From NCBI GenBank assembly GCA_964016985.1, contig OZ024823.1, positions 131,522,112 to 131,586,111 of the forward strand: a stretch of 64,000 nt of DNA, in the 5' to 3' direction. The notes beneath the pieces were generated by a model. The model did no database searches and had not been told where the DNA came from. It saw nothing but the letters and a program-made list of their open reading frames with translations. Positions 10,916 through 23,345 of the stretch are shown piece after piece. The translations under genes were made by a program, and so were the position numbers. This stretch comes from Anodontia alba. Its lineage: Eukaryota > Mollusca > Bivalvia > Lucinida > Lucinidae. Numbering within the stretch: position 1 is the first letter of the stretch; every line of letters begins with the position of its first letter.

Positions 10916-11189
10916 TCAAGAGTGACCATCACCATATCAGGAATTATATTTTCACCTTTGTTATTCTGTTAACCTGGCTTGATGTATATCTTGTCCCTGT
11001 AGGCTTTGCATGGACTATTGGCGATCAAGACTATGATAGTGTGAGTCGGTTTATGGAATTGTTAACTTTAAACACAAACTGGATAATACGCAGCTTGAAA
11101 ATACGCAGGTTTCGATGGAAATATTGAGCGGAAGGGCGCTGCTGTTTTTCATTGTGATTAACGGTGCAAGAAGATCCTATAGACGGACA

Positions 11190-11290
11190 GTGAGGGGCCT
11201 GATCAGACTGTGCATCAGCACAGTATGAGCTGGACCTTCGCTGTCAGCTTGTGGTCAAATACGGTTTTGTATGGCGGCGCCCAGCCCAAT
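11190..11290. repeat. R4-like repeat fragment
   Basis: GGGGCCTGATCAGACTGTGC and the following TGGACCTTCGCTG match the R4 family loosely. Confidence 0.35.
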
Positions 11291-11764
11291 TGTTGTCTGA
11301 CTAGGATATAGTTTCATGACTTTAATATAGATCTGTATACTTGTATGTTTATAATACACTCTCTTGTGTGTAGTATGTTCGTATGCCACAGCGGATGCCC
11401 GAAGGCGCAGGGTGGTCCGGATCTCCGCTTATAACACATATCTGTACATAAACCAGATGAACGCTGGTTTATGTGTATATATCGGATATAACCAAATAAC
11501 AACCTGACATTCTATATTGTTATATTCAATGAACATCTTAAAACAGTATAAAACTCTAAATAACGAAATAAAGTAAATGTTCCATTCACAATATTCCCGA
11601 TGGGCACATCAGATAAACATGACCGCATGAATGGACAAGTTTTGTTCACTGGTCATTGCCTTTGTTTTCACTGGCAGGCGGAATTTATAGTTGCACGTTT
11701 TTCTTGTGCCTGTCTCTCTGACCTTGATTTTTGTGAATGGGCAAACTTTGCTGTGTGTGAGAAG

Positions 11765-11965
11765 TCAATTACTACTATTATTATTACTACAATGTTTACT
11801 GGTGTTTCCTTTTTTCACCAATTACACTATACATCTAGTACTACTACCACTACTACTACTACTGACACTAATAACAATAATAATGATAATATAACGACTG
11901 CTATTACTACTTCTACTTCCACTATTACTATTACTACTACTACTGCTGATGCTGTTACTGATATC
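11765..11965. repeat. trinucleotide (ACT/ATT)n zone
   Basis: Dense ACT, ATT and AAT triplets, giving Thr/Asn- or Leu/Ile-rich open frames of 127 and 67 codons that are composition artefacts. It lies in the presumed 5' region of LINE-A. Confidence 0.8.
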
Positions 11966-12408
11966 TCTCCTTTGAAATTATAGTTATATAAACTGTTGTT
12001 TGATGATTATTCTCTAGAATCTGTGTTTTAACTGATATAAGGTTTATGTGGTGATACAGCATATACATAGTTTGAATTAAGATAACGGTATTCAAATGTT
12101 GTCTTGTTCCCACTTGTGTGTTAGTTGTTTGCAGTTGTTTTGCATTGATTCCTGAAAATCACATGTAATCACTATTTAAATGATCATGTACTTTTCTTAT
12201 GTTCTCGTTTTTGTATTACTAATTATTCTCTTTCTGTCTGTATATTCTATAGACTTACTTTCGTTACTCTTTACTATTTGCTGTCTTATTATAAGCTATA
12301 CAATTTCTCAAGGAAACGTTTACATATGCTGCTCCATCATTATGGCAGGAAAATGACATACCAGCGCCCCAAAAGTTATGCCATATTTTGACTGATTGTA
12401 TCTCATAA

Positions 12409-15400
12409 ATGAATATTGACTTATGCATTTATAGGGCGCGCATAGGTATGCATCATTACAGGCTACTTAAGCTGAAGGGACTTAAGCGTTTCAATAGTTT
12501 TGAATCATTTATATTTCTGGCTATGGTTATTTATCAAGATGGTGATGTGGAAAAGAACCCGGGACCAGGGACGGAAAACGATGATATCAGTGATACTGTT
12601 TCTTCCGCATCATCTGCCATTCTTCATGGTAACTTTTCATTAGTGCATTACAATGTTCAAAGTGTAGTAAATAAAATTGATATTATTGAACCCGAACTTT
12701 CTAATTTTAGTTTAATTTCTCTCACAGAGACATGGTTAAATAGCACCGTTCCAAATGAAGACATTCAGTTTAATAACTTTCAAGTTCCATTTAGACGCGA
12801 TCATGAAGGTGATAGTCATGGCGGTATTTTAGTATACATAAAAAATGATATTCCATGCAAACGTAGACAGGATCTTGAATTGGTAAATATAGAATGCTTA
12901 TGGGTTGAAATAAACATAAAAAGCAAGAAAATGTTGGTAGGAACGTTTTATTGACCACCAAATTTGAATTCTCTTGTATTTTCAGATATTGAAAATTCTA
13001 TAGGTATGGCTGTTGATACTGGTATATCTGACATTGTAATCCTTGGTGACTTCAGCCTTAATGTTTTAAATGCACAATCTGCTAGGAAAATTACAGAGTT
13101 ATGTCACCAATATAATCTATCACAATTAATTAATGAACCAACGAATTTTACCAAATCGTCATCGTCTGTTATTGATTTAATACTTGTAAGTAATTTACTC
13201 TCGGTGGACATATCTGGTGTTGGTGAACCTTTCTTAATGCAGGATATAAGGTACCATTGCCCAGTATTTTGTATTTTTAAATTTAAAAGACATGTTGTAA
13301 AACCATTTCGGCGGAAAATATGGATGTATGAGCAGGGTAATTACGACACATTTCACCAGAAAGTATATGATTTTGATTGGAAAAGTATCCGTAATAATGA
13401 TGTCAATTTATATGCAAGAACATTTACCGATAATTTACTTAACATAGCTGAAGAATGTATACCGACGAAGAATGTTACTATAAGACCTTGTGACTTGCCA
13501 TGGCTAAATAACAATATTCGAAAATTAATGAGACAAAGAAATAGATTATACAAAAGGTACAAAAAGCAGAAAACCAGCGCTTTGAATTTAAGCAGTTAAG
13601 GAATAAAGTGACAAGTAATCTTCGAAAAGCAAAACAGGAGTACATTAGATCGCTTGCTAATAAATTAAAAACATCAAATCTGTCCTTACAAGATTATTGG
13701 AGGACACTAAAGTCATTTATTAAACCTTCCCAAACTTCAACTATCCCGCCCTTGTTTCACGAAAATGCATACATATCCGATACAAATGAAAAGGCAAACC
13801 TTATAAATAACTTTTTTGCGGAACAATATGTATTAGATGATCATTTAGCAACTCTTCCCGATTCTGTAGATAGTGGAGGTCCTTCTTTAGATTCTATAGT
13901 TTTCACTCCGACTGAAGTCAAAGATATCTTAAATACCCTTAAACTCGGAAAAGCCTCAGGTCCAGATAATGTAAACAATAGAATTCTCAAAGAAGCCGCT
14001 GTACCTTTGTCAGATCCCCTATGTGATCTTTTTAACTATTCGATGTCGAAACGTGTGTGTCCAAATATATGGAAAGAGGCAAATATTTCACCTCTTTATA
14101 AGAAAGATGATCCATCTATCGTAAGTAATTACAGACCAGTATCTCTCTTAAGCACAATAGGTAAGGTAATGGAAAAGATAATTCATAAGCATATGTTCAA
14201 TTTTTTTAAGGATAATCAAGTCATAACATGCTTCCAATCAGGATTTGTACCTGGAGACTCGACCGTAAATCAATTGGTCGATATTTACAATACTTTTTGT
14301 AAGGCTTTAGACGAAGGCAAAGAAGTTAGAGCAGTCTTTTTAGACATAAGCAAAGCTTTTGATCGTGTATGGCATAAAGGTCTACTTTTTAAGTTGAAAC
14401 AAGCCGGTATAAATTCAACCCTTCTTCAATGGTTATCCAGTTATCTTTCAGATAGAAAGCAGAGAGTACTCATTCCAGGTGGAAGCTCTTGCTGGTTACC
14501 CATTAAGGCAGGTGTCCCGCAAGGTTCCATTTTAGGACCTTTACTGTTCTTAATTTACATTAATGATATAGTTCTAAATATTAATTCAACTGTTCGACTA
14601 TTTGCAGACGATACCAGTCTATATCTTATTGTGGGTAATCCAACTGAAGCTGCTAGATGTTTAAATTCAGATTTAGAACTTATGTATCAATGGGCTGAAA
14701 GCTGGTTGGTAAAATTTAATGCAAATAAGTCAGAAGCTCTTCTAATTTCAAGGAAAACAAATAGGCCTTTACACCCCCAACTCTTAATGAATAACGAACC
14801 AATTAAAGAGGTTTCTTATCACAAACATTTAGGTATATTTCTTTCCAGTGATCGAACTTGGCATGATCATATTAATAGCATTACTAGTAAAGCTTGGTTA
14901 AGGGTTAACTTAATGCGTAAGCTTAAATTTCTTTTAGACAGAAGGTCATTAGAAATTATATACGTATCTTTCATACGACCACTTTTGGATTATGCGGATG
15001 TCGTGTGGGACAACTGCACATTATATGAAGTTAATGCACTTGAGATGATACAACTGGAAGCAGCTCGTATAGTAACTGGAACTACCAAACTTGTATCCTT
15101 GGAAATGTTGTATAAGGAAACGGGATGGGAACCCTTGAGGTCAGACGTTCTAAACATAAATTGTGTTTGTTTAACAAAATGAGTAATAATATTTCTCCAG
15201 AGTATCTATCTTCGTTAGTTCCACAACCTATTGAAAATACTACTCAGTACGGTTTAAGGGACGCTTCTAATATACGGCCACCACTAGCGAGAACGCAGTT
15301 ATACTATAAATCGTTTCTTCCTTCTACCATAAGATTATGGAATGATCTGTCCCCTGAAACGAGAGACCCACTTACTCTTACGAGTTTCAAGTATCAAATG

Positions 15401-15757
15401 AATAAGAACATACAGAAACCACCTCGATATTTTACAGTTGGTTTTCGATTTGCTCAAATACAACACACACGTCTTAGAACTTCTTGTAGTTCTTTGAACC
15501 ATCACTTGTTTTCTAAAAATATAATAAACGACCCATACTGTCAATGTGGTTCAGTTGAAACCACCAAGCACTACCTTTTCGAATGCCAGAGATATAGTCA
15601 ACTACGTCAGGAAATGTTAAACGAGATATCAAAATACTGTACGCCTAGTTTAGATTGTGTACTATTTGGAGACGATCATTTAAATCATAGTTGTAATTCT
15701 GATGTTTTTATGGTTGTGCAGAAGTTTATATTTGAAAGTAAACGTTTTAAGTCTTGA
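12409..15757 (+). pseudogene. LINE-A ORF: 2A motif, AP-endonuclease and reverse transcriptase (one stop, two frameshifts)
   Basis: The polyprotein starts at ATG 12409. The endonuclease part has VHYNVQS, SLTETWL, GGILVYIKND, ILGDFSLN and IRYHCPV. A TGA at 12952-12954 interrupts TFY-PP where a conserved Arg codon is likely, a one-base change. The frame shifts near 13580, after which the reverse transcriptase follows: KASGPDNV, NYRPVSLLS, FLDISKAFDRVW, GVPQGSILGPLL and the FADD catalytic box (about 14610). It shifts again near 15145, then the C-terminal domain ends with CQCG...TKHYLFEC. Few lesions over 3.3 kb point to a fairly young, inactive copy. In life such proteins nick the target and reverse transcribe the element RNA. 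Confidence 0.85.
12538..12567 (+). other. 2A-like ribosome-skipping motif in the LINE-A ORF
   Basis: Residues 44-53 read DGDVEKNPGP, a full match to the 2A consensus D-(V/I)-E-x-N-P-G-P. It follows a hydrophobic segment (FIFLAMVIY). In known 2A peptides the ribosome skips the Gly-Pro bond, here between residues 52 and 53, which would free a short leader from the endonuclease-RT protein. APE-type LINEs of other invertebrates are known to carry such motifs. Activity here is inferred. Confidence 0.85.

Positions 15758-15762
<5 letters not shown>

Positions 15763-15817
<55 letters not shown>
15763..15817. repeat. (CT)n microsatellite in the LINE-A 3' region
   Basis: About 27 CT units begin a few bases after the LINE-A stop codon. 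The Ser/Leu and Arg/Glu repeat frames across it are artefacts. Confidence 0.95.
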
Positions 15818-15821
<4 letters not shown>

Positions 15822-16028
15822 TATATGTACATGTATATTGGTTTGAACTCAAATTTGGAAGCATCACTCATAGTTATTTCTTTGTAAATGTCACCGGTTG
15901 ATTGTAATGTTATGTTATATTGGGAAACAGATTCGTATAAGCCTTTTGGCTTCTTTCTGAATCCCATTACTTATTCTCAATATTGTATGAATATATGTAG
16001 AATTTATTGAAATAAATATGTTTAAACC

Positions 16029-19000
16029 AATCACACTATCTCAGCTTCATCACTGGATATACTCTCCAATCATCTCAGTATTTTCCATCCTAACATTCAA
16101 AGCATCGCACCGAAAATGGATATAATTAGGAGCGGGGCAGATGCTTACTACGAGCTTATATTTACTGAAAGTTGGCTAAAACCGGACATTTCTGACACCA
16201 CCATCCACATCGAAAATTTTTCGCAACCTTTCAGAAACGACAGACGCAATCGTCTTGGAGGTAGTGTTCTTGCGTACGTACGTGAAACTATTACCTGCAA
16301 ACGTAGCCACGACCTGGAGATAAACGGTCTTGAGGCCGTCTGGCTCGAACTTTTTGTCAAATCGAAAAAAAGTACTCGTGGCAGGTACATGTACATACCG
16401 ACCACCAAACAGCAATTTAGCGTACATGGACTTAATAAAAGAAAGTGTTGATCGAGCCTACAACACAAACATTGTAGACATTATTATATTATTGCAGGCG
16501 ATTTTAACTTTAATATGGTTCTGAACAGCGACAACAAAATTACTGAATTAGTGAACGAGTTCCACTTAAACCAGCTTATTACAGAATCGACACACTTTAC
16601 CGAGCACTCCGCATCAGCGACTGACCTTGTTCTTGTCCGTAATACAGCAAACATTCTGCAAAGCCATGTATTCGATCCCTTTATACCTGATCAAATACGA
16701 TATCATTGCCCAGTCGTTGTTTACTTAAAATTTACACGTCCGTCAACCGTAAGTTTTAAGAGAAAAAATCTGGAACTACAAGTTAGCCGACTACAACAAA
16801 TATCGTCGATTGTTATAGGAATTTAACCTTGTTGAGCATCTCCAAACAGATAATGATATCGATTCCAATGTTCAGTGCATTTCAACAGCAATACATAGTA
16901 CATCACATTAAAACTATCCGATCAACCATGGGTAACATGTCGCATTAAACAACTGATTAGGAAACGTAACCGCATTTTCCGCCAGTATAGAAGAACAAAC
17001 GACATCCGTTTTTGGATCAGATACAAAACCGTTCGTAACACCGTGGTAAATGTAAACTTGATCGCTTACTCTCTTCCGATAACTGTGATCCCAAAGCTTT
17101 TTTGAAAACGTCTAAACAAATTTTAAATTTACAATCAACAACTAACATACCTGATCATGAATCAGGAATATGCAGAAAATGATCTTCAGAATGCTTTTCT
17201 TTACGGCACAGACAACGCAAACAAACCTTTACCAAACTTAGACCCAGTCTCTTACCGCTTACAATCTATTTACATTTCAGAGAAAGATGTGAAAGATTGT
17301 CTTCATAATTTGAAAATCAACAAAGCAAGTGGCCCAGACTAAACCAGTCCCCTTTACTGAAAGAAGGCGCTATAGTTCTTGCCCGCCCGTTTTCTGTTAC
17401 CTTTAATCGATCACTCTAACAGGGTTATTTCCCTTCAGACTGGAAAACTGCTAACGTTACGCCAATCCATAAAGGATGAAAAGTATTTATTAAGTAATTA
17501 CCAACCTATATCTCTCCTGAGCTCACCAGGCAGTCATGGAACGTTGTGTACATAAACATTTGTATAATTATGTCACTTCTTATCAGCTTTTAACTCCTCT
17601 TCAGTCGGGCTTTATCCAAGGCGACTCCAAAATATATCAATTGTTATATACTTACCATACATTCTGTGAAGCCGTTGATAAAGGTAAAGAAGTTCGCGCC
17701 GTCTTTTGTGATATAAGTAAGGCTTTCGACAGAGTCTGGTACAAGGGTCTCCTGCATAAAATGTCCGGAATAGGCTGTTCAGACAACGTTCTTAAGTGGT
17801 TTTCCAGTTATATCTCCGGACGGCGACAGCGTGTTGTACTTAATGGCTAAGCTTCTGATTGGACTCCAGTTTTAGTATGTGTTCCCCAAGAATCAATTCT
17901 TGGACCCCTTATTTTTCTTCTCTATATAAATGACATAGTTAAACATATAGGTTGCTCTATTCGGTTGTTTGCAGACGATACTAGTTTTTATATCATTGTC
18001 GAGTGTCCAAATGCAGCGGCTGTGTTTAAATGCCGATTTGCAAACTATTTCTCAGAGAGCAGAAGATTGGTATGTCAATTTTAATGCTAACAAAACACTT
18101 TCTATGATCATCTCGAGAGGAATTATCTCATCACCTCATCCTCCCCTTTTTATGAACGGAACAATGCTTCAAAAGACGAATAATCACACGCACCTAGGAC
18201 TTACACTTTCTAGTTCCTGCAACTGGTCAGATCACATTAAAAACATTTCCGAAAAGGCTTGGTCAAGATTAAACCTCCTCCGAGCTCTTAAGCTCAGAGT
18301 TAGTAGAAAATCACTTGAAAAAAATGTAGATGGAATATGTGCTGCCTCTGCTAGAATATAGTGATTCGGTGTGGGACAATTGTCCTACAGAGACCAAAAG
18401 GCAACTCGACGTAATCCATATCGAGGCCGCTCGAATGATAAACGGTGCTACTAAACTGTGTAGCGTGAGCAAACTACTCACAGATCTTGGATGGGAGACT
18501 CTCCAAAACAGGAGAAAAAAACACAGACCCATAATTCTCTTCAAAATCCTTCATGGACTAACTCCCATATCTTAACGATCTCCTTCCACCACTAGTGCAA
18601 GACACGACCTCTTACAATCTAAGAAATTCAAATCCTTTCCAGAACTATCGCGCTAATACCAATTTGTTTCTAAATTCCCTTTTCCCGGCAATGATCCGTG
18701 CATGGAACGATCTCCCCGCCGAAGTCAAGGATGCGCCATCAGTGGCTGCATTCAAATCACGATTAAACAAGGATCTAAACAAACCTCCTTCGTATTATAA
18801 CACTGGTACACGCATAGGCCAAATTCTCCAAGCACGCCTGAGACTGGGATGTAGCTCCTTAAACGCCGACCTCTATCGTAAAATTATCGTTCCAAGTCCC
18901 ACGTGTGCGTGCGGAGGATTTGAAAGTGCTTTTTCTTTGTATGTCCTAGGCTCGCTTATTTTCGAAGAAGATATTTCTCGGATTCTCTTTTAAATTATAC

Positions 19001-19508
19001 AGTTAAAGATTTTCTCTATGGCAGCCAAAATCTAACCTTTCAGGAAAACGAACAGATATTTCTTAAAGTGCAAGAATATATAGTGAAATCCAGAAGATTT
19101 TTGTAGTCCCTATAAATTACTATATTTGGGGAACTGGGAATCAGCCAAAATATGTTCATGTTGCCGCAAGAAATTTTTACAGAAGTAGCATTTGAACTGA
19201 ACAATATGCTTTGTGTTTCATAACTAATACTAAATCTACCTGTGGATCCGCTGAATTTACTAATCAATTCAATTGTTACTTCATGTCAGTACATATGAAA
19301 CTTCTTTCTTTCTTTCTTTTTGTTCTTTTTCATATTCATTAAATGTGTCACACTATCTTCCATTCATAGATGATGCAACATATGCTGTTTGTTGCCAGGA
19401 GATGACTCAAATAAGCACTTGTGCTTACCGTCAAATCCTATGACATATATATGTCTAATGCATATATTGCATATGTCTACTGTAAAGTCAAATAAATACA
19501 GTTCAAAC
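16029..19508 (+). pseudogene. LINE-B, main part: degraded endonuclease-RT LINE
   Basis: The frame broken at 10766 continues here as NHTISASSLDILSNHLSIF and reaches ELIFTESWLKPD (endonuclease). Many stops and frameshifts follow. Recognisable RT blocks include LKINKASGPD (about 17315-17340), QSGFIQGDSK, FCDISKAFDRVWYKGLL (17703-17756), a diverged VPQESILGPLIFL (about 17882) and LFADDTSFY (about 17966-17992). The C-terminal CACGGFESAF segment is followed by a frame ending at about 19105. The 3' end (AAATAAATACAGTTCAAACC, to 19508) resembles that of LINE-A, so the two belong to related families. It is much older than LINE-A. Confidence 0.8.
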
Positions 19509-20860
19509 CAGTGTTTTGTACATGTAGAAGATTGATATTGACATATAAACTTTTACACGGTGTTTTGGAGTGAAAGACATCGATTTAATGTGTTTTGAGC
19601 AACCTCTTCTCTCAAGAAGAGGTTACCGTTTAAGTTGATGAAAAGAACTTATGGCTTGCATAAATAGAAATGGAGTAATTCGCAAAATAACAGGCGTTTT
19701 CTGAGGTAAATTCTTGAATTATTTTGATTTTTTCTCACACTTTTACCTGTATCGGGCGTATTATTATATATCTTGAATTTTTGACCTACCTTTCCCCTGC
19801 AGCATCTTGTATGCATTATTATGATGTAGATCTTTTGCAATTTTTACAAATAGAATTCGAGGTATCTGCAAAATAAAGTAGCTGATTTTCAGGGGAAAAT
19901 TTAATAGTTGTCGTGTCATTTAATTTTTTGCTTAACAATACGTCCTTGGACCTTGTTTTATGTGTTTTGTGATGGAATAACATGTTTCCTCACAGTCGTA
20001 AATGCTTTTAGAATATTTGCAATGTTTCTAGCCGCCTACACATTTCACAAAGTTCGCAGTAATGGCTGACCGTTATCCTTAAGGTACGGAAAAAAAATAA
20101 GTGCAGTGCGCCTGCTAAGTCGGGTACTGTTAAAAAGGGTGCTTCGTAAAGCACATATACTACTATAATACTATCCGCTTTTGGAGTACTTATTTAGCGC
20201 TGTGACGTAAAAAAAAAAAGAGGGACTGAACTGAACTGACACAAAACATCTCGTATATGTATTATTAAGTTTCAAACGTTTCAAGATCATGTTGCACGCC
20301 CTCAGTCACGCGGTGAAAAATGAGATAATGTATCCGCTAAAAGAAGGGTTATGTCAGTTTCTAAGTTCTCAGGAGTCATTCATTATTCAGTATTAACTTC
20401 ATTGGTAAGTACAATCCGGAATTTCAATTGCTCTAACATCTTTGGGACCGTGGAAACTTGTTTTAGACTAACATGGCTAGTTCGAGCCACTGAGGATTAT
20501 TCATCTCGCCGCTCAGAAGGCAAATGGACATAATTTAAGGATGTCTTTTTGACTTTTTATAAAATCATTATATGCTAAGTGTAATCATTAGAATCACCTC
20601 GATCAGACAAATCTAATTAGTACACACAACGTACATTTCCATGAAAATACCCTAACGTACCCTTAAATATCAATATTTGTTTTTTCTGAGCTATCGGAAG
20701 AATTTTCTAGGGGCTCAAAAACGAGTTCGAATTAAACTATTTTTGCAAACTTCATATTTTCTCTAATGGATGATAAGAAATCTTTTCACTGTATTGCTTT
20801 CTGGAATAGTAACAATAAACAGGTGAAAGAAACTGATCGGTCCGCGTACCTTATTGAAAC
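19509..20860. other. intergenic stretch without recognised features
   Basis: AT-rich sequence with short poly-A tracts near 20090 and 20210. No exon or repeat family was recognised. Confidence 0.4.
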
Positions 20861-20863
20861 ATC

Positions 20864-20985
20864 AAGGCCCAGTTGTTCAAAACTATCGATGACGTTAGTG
20901 AACGTATCGTTAACTTTGATCATTAAATATAGCATATACGCTAATATTTTATCTGAAAAAAAATGTGAGTAGCTTTTGCATTTCT
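20864..20985. mobile_element. R2 element, partial copy
   Basis: AGGCCCAGTTGTTCAAAACT, then ACGTTAGTGAACGTATCGTT, match the left half of R2. The right end is missing. Confidence 0.6.
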
Positions 20986-21112
20986 GGGGAAAGTATCAGC
21001 AGGGGATGTGTTGATACGTTATCCAGGAAAGAAATATTTGGTACATTTTGCAAGTTGTCTTCTCAGCAAACCACTTGCTTAAAGTGTCATACTCTCTGTC
21101 CTAGTTTCATTA

Positions 21113-21300
21113 CATCACGAAAACATGCCTATACAATTTCGACCCCCTTAAACCCTACTTTTATACAGTAAAACTGGGGTTTACAGGGGTATACATTATT
21201 TTTCTTATTTCTGCTCAAAAACATAGATTGTGGGTACTCGTTAGAACCGCCTCGCGAAAACTATCGGAGGTTTTTTTCTGAAATTTTTCTGTTTTTGGAC
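21113..21300. mobile_element. R1 element, copy 5 (right part truncated)
   Basis: The left end CATCACGAAAACATGCCTAT and the body run up to GAACCGCCTCGCG. The second palindrome arm and the right end are absent. Confidence 0.7.
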
Positions 21301-21475
21301 ATGACAGCAATGCCATGTAACGGTAACATTCGGTAACGATAACATTAGAAATATCCGGGTAAGCATGCAATATCAAGTAAGCGCGCTGATATCTACACGT
21401 TGGCTCCTCGGACTTGATCGCAATTTTACTAAATAGTTATGACTATTAATAATTATCGTTATAGTTTTGACACAT

Positions 21476-21754
21476 CATTATGAAAACAAGCCTATTCAAA
21501 TATACTGAAAATTTTACCACCAAAAAATGAAAATTTTCACATAAAAATCCTAATATTTTTTCAAATTTCTGTTCAAAACATAGATTGTGGGTACTCGTTA
21601 GAACTGCCTCGCCGAGGCGGTTCTAACGAGTACCCACAATCTATGTTTTTGAGCAGAAATAAGAAAAATAATGTATACCCCTGTAAACCCCAGCTTTACT
21701 ATATAAAAGTGGGGTTTAAGGGGGTCAACATTATATAGGCATGTTTTCGTGATG
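21476..21754. mobile_element. R1 element, copy 6 (complete)
   Basis: Orientation is opposite to the reference copy. Both inverted ends and the full central palindrome (about 21575-21660) are present. Confidence 0.8.
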
Positions 21755-22024
21755 TAATGCGCAAGGCAAGTAGACAGCATTACGCGAGAATATTTCAATT
21801 TGCCAAACTTGGTATGTGTATTGACATTGTGAAAATCTGGTTTGGGAATGATCATGAGCAAATTTAATCCTTTTGATAGCTTTATCTGCCTAGTACACGA
21901 AAGTGGCGGGGGTATTATCGTTTCACGTTTTGTTACGACATAATATGGGAAATGGGGAATATTTTAGTTTTAGTTGGTAAGCCCAGTTTGATGCAGTAAA
22001 ATGACTGCTAGAAGTAGAAACAAA

Positions 22025-22050
22025 AAATAAATAAATAAATAAATAAATAA
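22025..22050. repeat. (AAAT)n microsatellite
   Basis: Six AAAT units. Frames across it are artefacts. Confidence 0.85.
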
Positions 22051-22689
22051 AACATCGGAATATTTCGTTTAAAATCTGTAAATTTCCGTAAATCAGTACA
22101 TAGGATTGATAGAAATAACAAAACACAGTTAAATCTTGATTTAAAACCGAAAACTTGATAATGTATAACCTGCATACTGCTATTTTCGCAAAATAGTTTG
22201 GTGAAAAAGGGATAAAGACGTATCACACGACCCCTTGCATTACAAATTTTGTAATAAATATGATTAAACTAAACACGTAACATTATTGTCTACGCCACGT
22301 CCATGGGTATAGACATCTAAGAGTTTGATATTGCACTGGAAGCAGTTTCTGAAAGGTCACGAACTGGTCCAATGCTTTTTTCGATGAAATGCTCAACTAT
22401 ATAATTAACCAAGTATTAGCGTTTACAAACAAATCTGGTCAAAGCTACGCGCACATGATGTGCTAAGCGTAGACACAGATTTTTGTGAAAGCTAATACTT
22501 GTTAGAATTTACTACTAATAGCCTATTTATTGCTTTGATCAAAATCACACATCTATAATAAATTTCAGAAAGTCAATTCTATTTCATAGAAAGGAAAAAG
22601 GCCAAGATCAGCATGTTCATCTGTGCAGTATTAAACGTATGCCTCCATGTTCACAACTGACATATGAGTCAAAACGTCAGATTACCTTT

Positions 22690-22850
22690 AGACATGTGCG
22701 CCCAACAAAGATTCAGATCAGACTGTGGATGCACAGATCAGAATCTTCACTGGGCGCAGTTAGGATAGCCAGGGATGCACAGGCTGATTTGAGTCTTCTT
22801 GGACGCACATACCGGATGGTACGTTTTCCCTCGTTGCGGCTCATATAGTG
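22690..22850. repeat. R4 dispersed repeat
   Basis: AGATTCAGATCAGACTGTGG, GATCAGAATCTTCACTGGGC and GATGCACAGGCTGATTTGAG are R4 motifs in both orientations. Confidence 0.55.
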
Positions 22851-22879
22851 AAAACAGGCTCGAGGCTATAATTATTTTT

Positions 22880-23075
22880 TCATGCTCAAATCAACTGAGC
22901 ATGAAATTTTTCATGCTGATAAATCTCAAATTACTAACAATTGCAAATTCTTTCTTGCTAAACATAGCTGAGCATGAAATTTTCTCTGCTAATAAATATG
23001 AAAATGCCAAATATTGTTGGCATTTTCATATTTATTAGCAGAGAAAATTTCATGCTCAGCTGAGTTGAGCATGTA
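22880..23075. repeat. long palindrome with repeated TGAGCATGAAATTT motifs
   Basis: An arm beginning GAGCATGAAATTTTCTCTGC near 22971 continues with AATAAATATGAAAATGCCA. After an 8-base loop (AATATTGT) it is repeated as its complement. The arms are about 40 bp and nearly perfect. Two more TGAGCATGAAATTT-type blocks stand to the left. No ORF is present. Confidence 0.8.
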
Positions 23076-23259
23076 AAATGTTGTATAACCAAGGGACAGG
23101 GTTGTGTAGGGTCTACAGTCTAAGCGGCATAAATATGTCTGACTGTTTATAATAACCTTTTCTCCTGTTCTCCATATAATAAGTTAAAAGTGGCATGCCC
23201 TTCATAGCTCTAGATAAGAGAGATGTCTAGGTAAAGATTTGTCTTATTTCATCAAGAAA

Positions 23260-23345
23260 ATATAAGCTGAGGATTCTTATTAGAAGCGCTCTACGAGGCG
23301 CTTCTAATGAGTACCTACAAGTTTTTGGGGTGAAATCGGAAAAAA
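23260..23345. repeat. R1-related palindrome, diverged (GAAGCGC variant)
   Basis: CTTATTAGAAGCGCTCTACG is mirrored by GAGGCGCTTCTAATGAGTAC. The layout matches the R1 centre, but with AAGCGC replacing AACCGCC, suggesting a sister family. Others are at 31140 and 41985. Confidence 0.55.

Larger units (their letters stand above)
10767..16028 (+). mobile_element. LINE-A, non-LTR retrotransposon nested in LINE-B
   Basis: The inserted block is bounded by direct repeats AATCACACTAT at 10756-10766 and 16029-16039, and it splits the LINE-B reading frame. It holds a long 5' region, an ORF with 2A motif, AP-endonuclease and reverse transcriptase (12409-15757), a (CT)n tract, and a 3' UTR ending GAAATAAATATGTTTAAACC. 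The 5' region contains a (TA)n tract, a trinucleotide-repeat zone and an R4-like repeat, so not all of it need be original LINE-A. The domain order and C-terminal Cys/His motif fit the CR1/L2-like APE-type group, but the clade is not certain. Confidence 0.75.

Noticed and set aside
10726..11127. Ile/Tyr-rich frames on both strands
   Set aside because: Translation of the (TA)n microsatellite.
11600..11983. 127-codon Thr-rich frame
   Set aside because: The second half is an ACT/ATT triplet zone. The first half has no homology or splice sites, and the region lies inside the LINE-A insertion.
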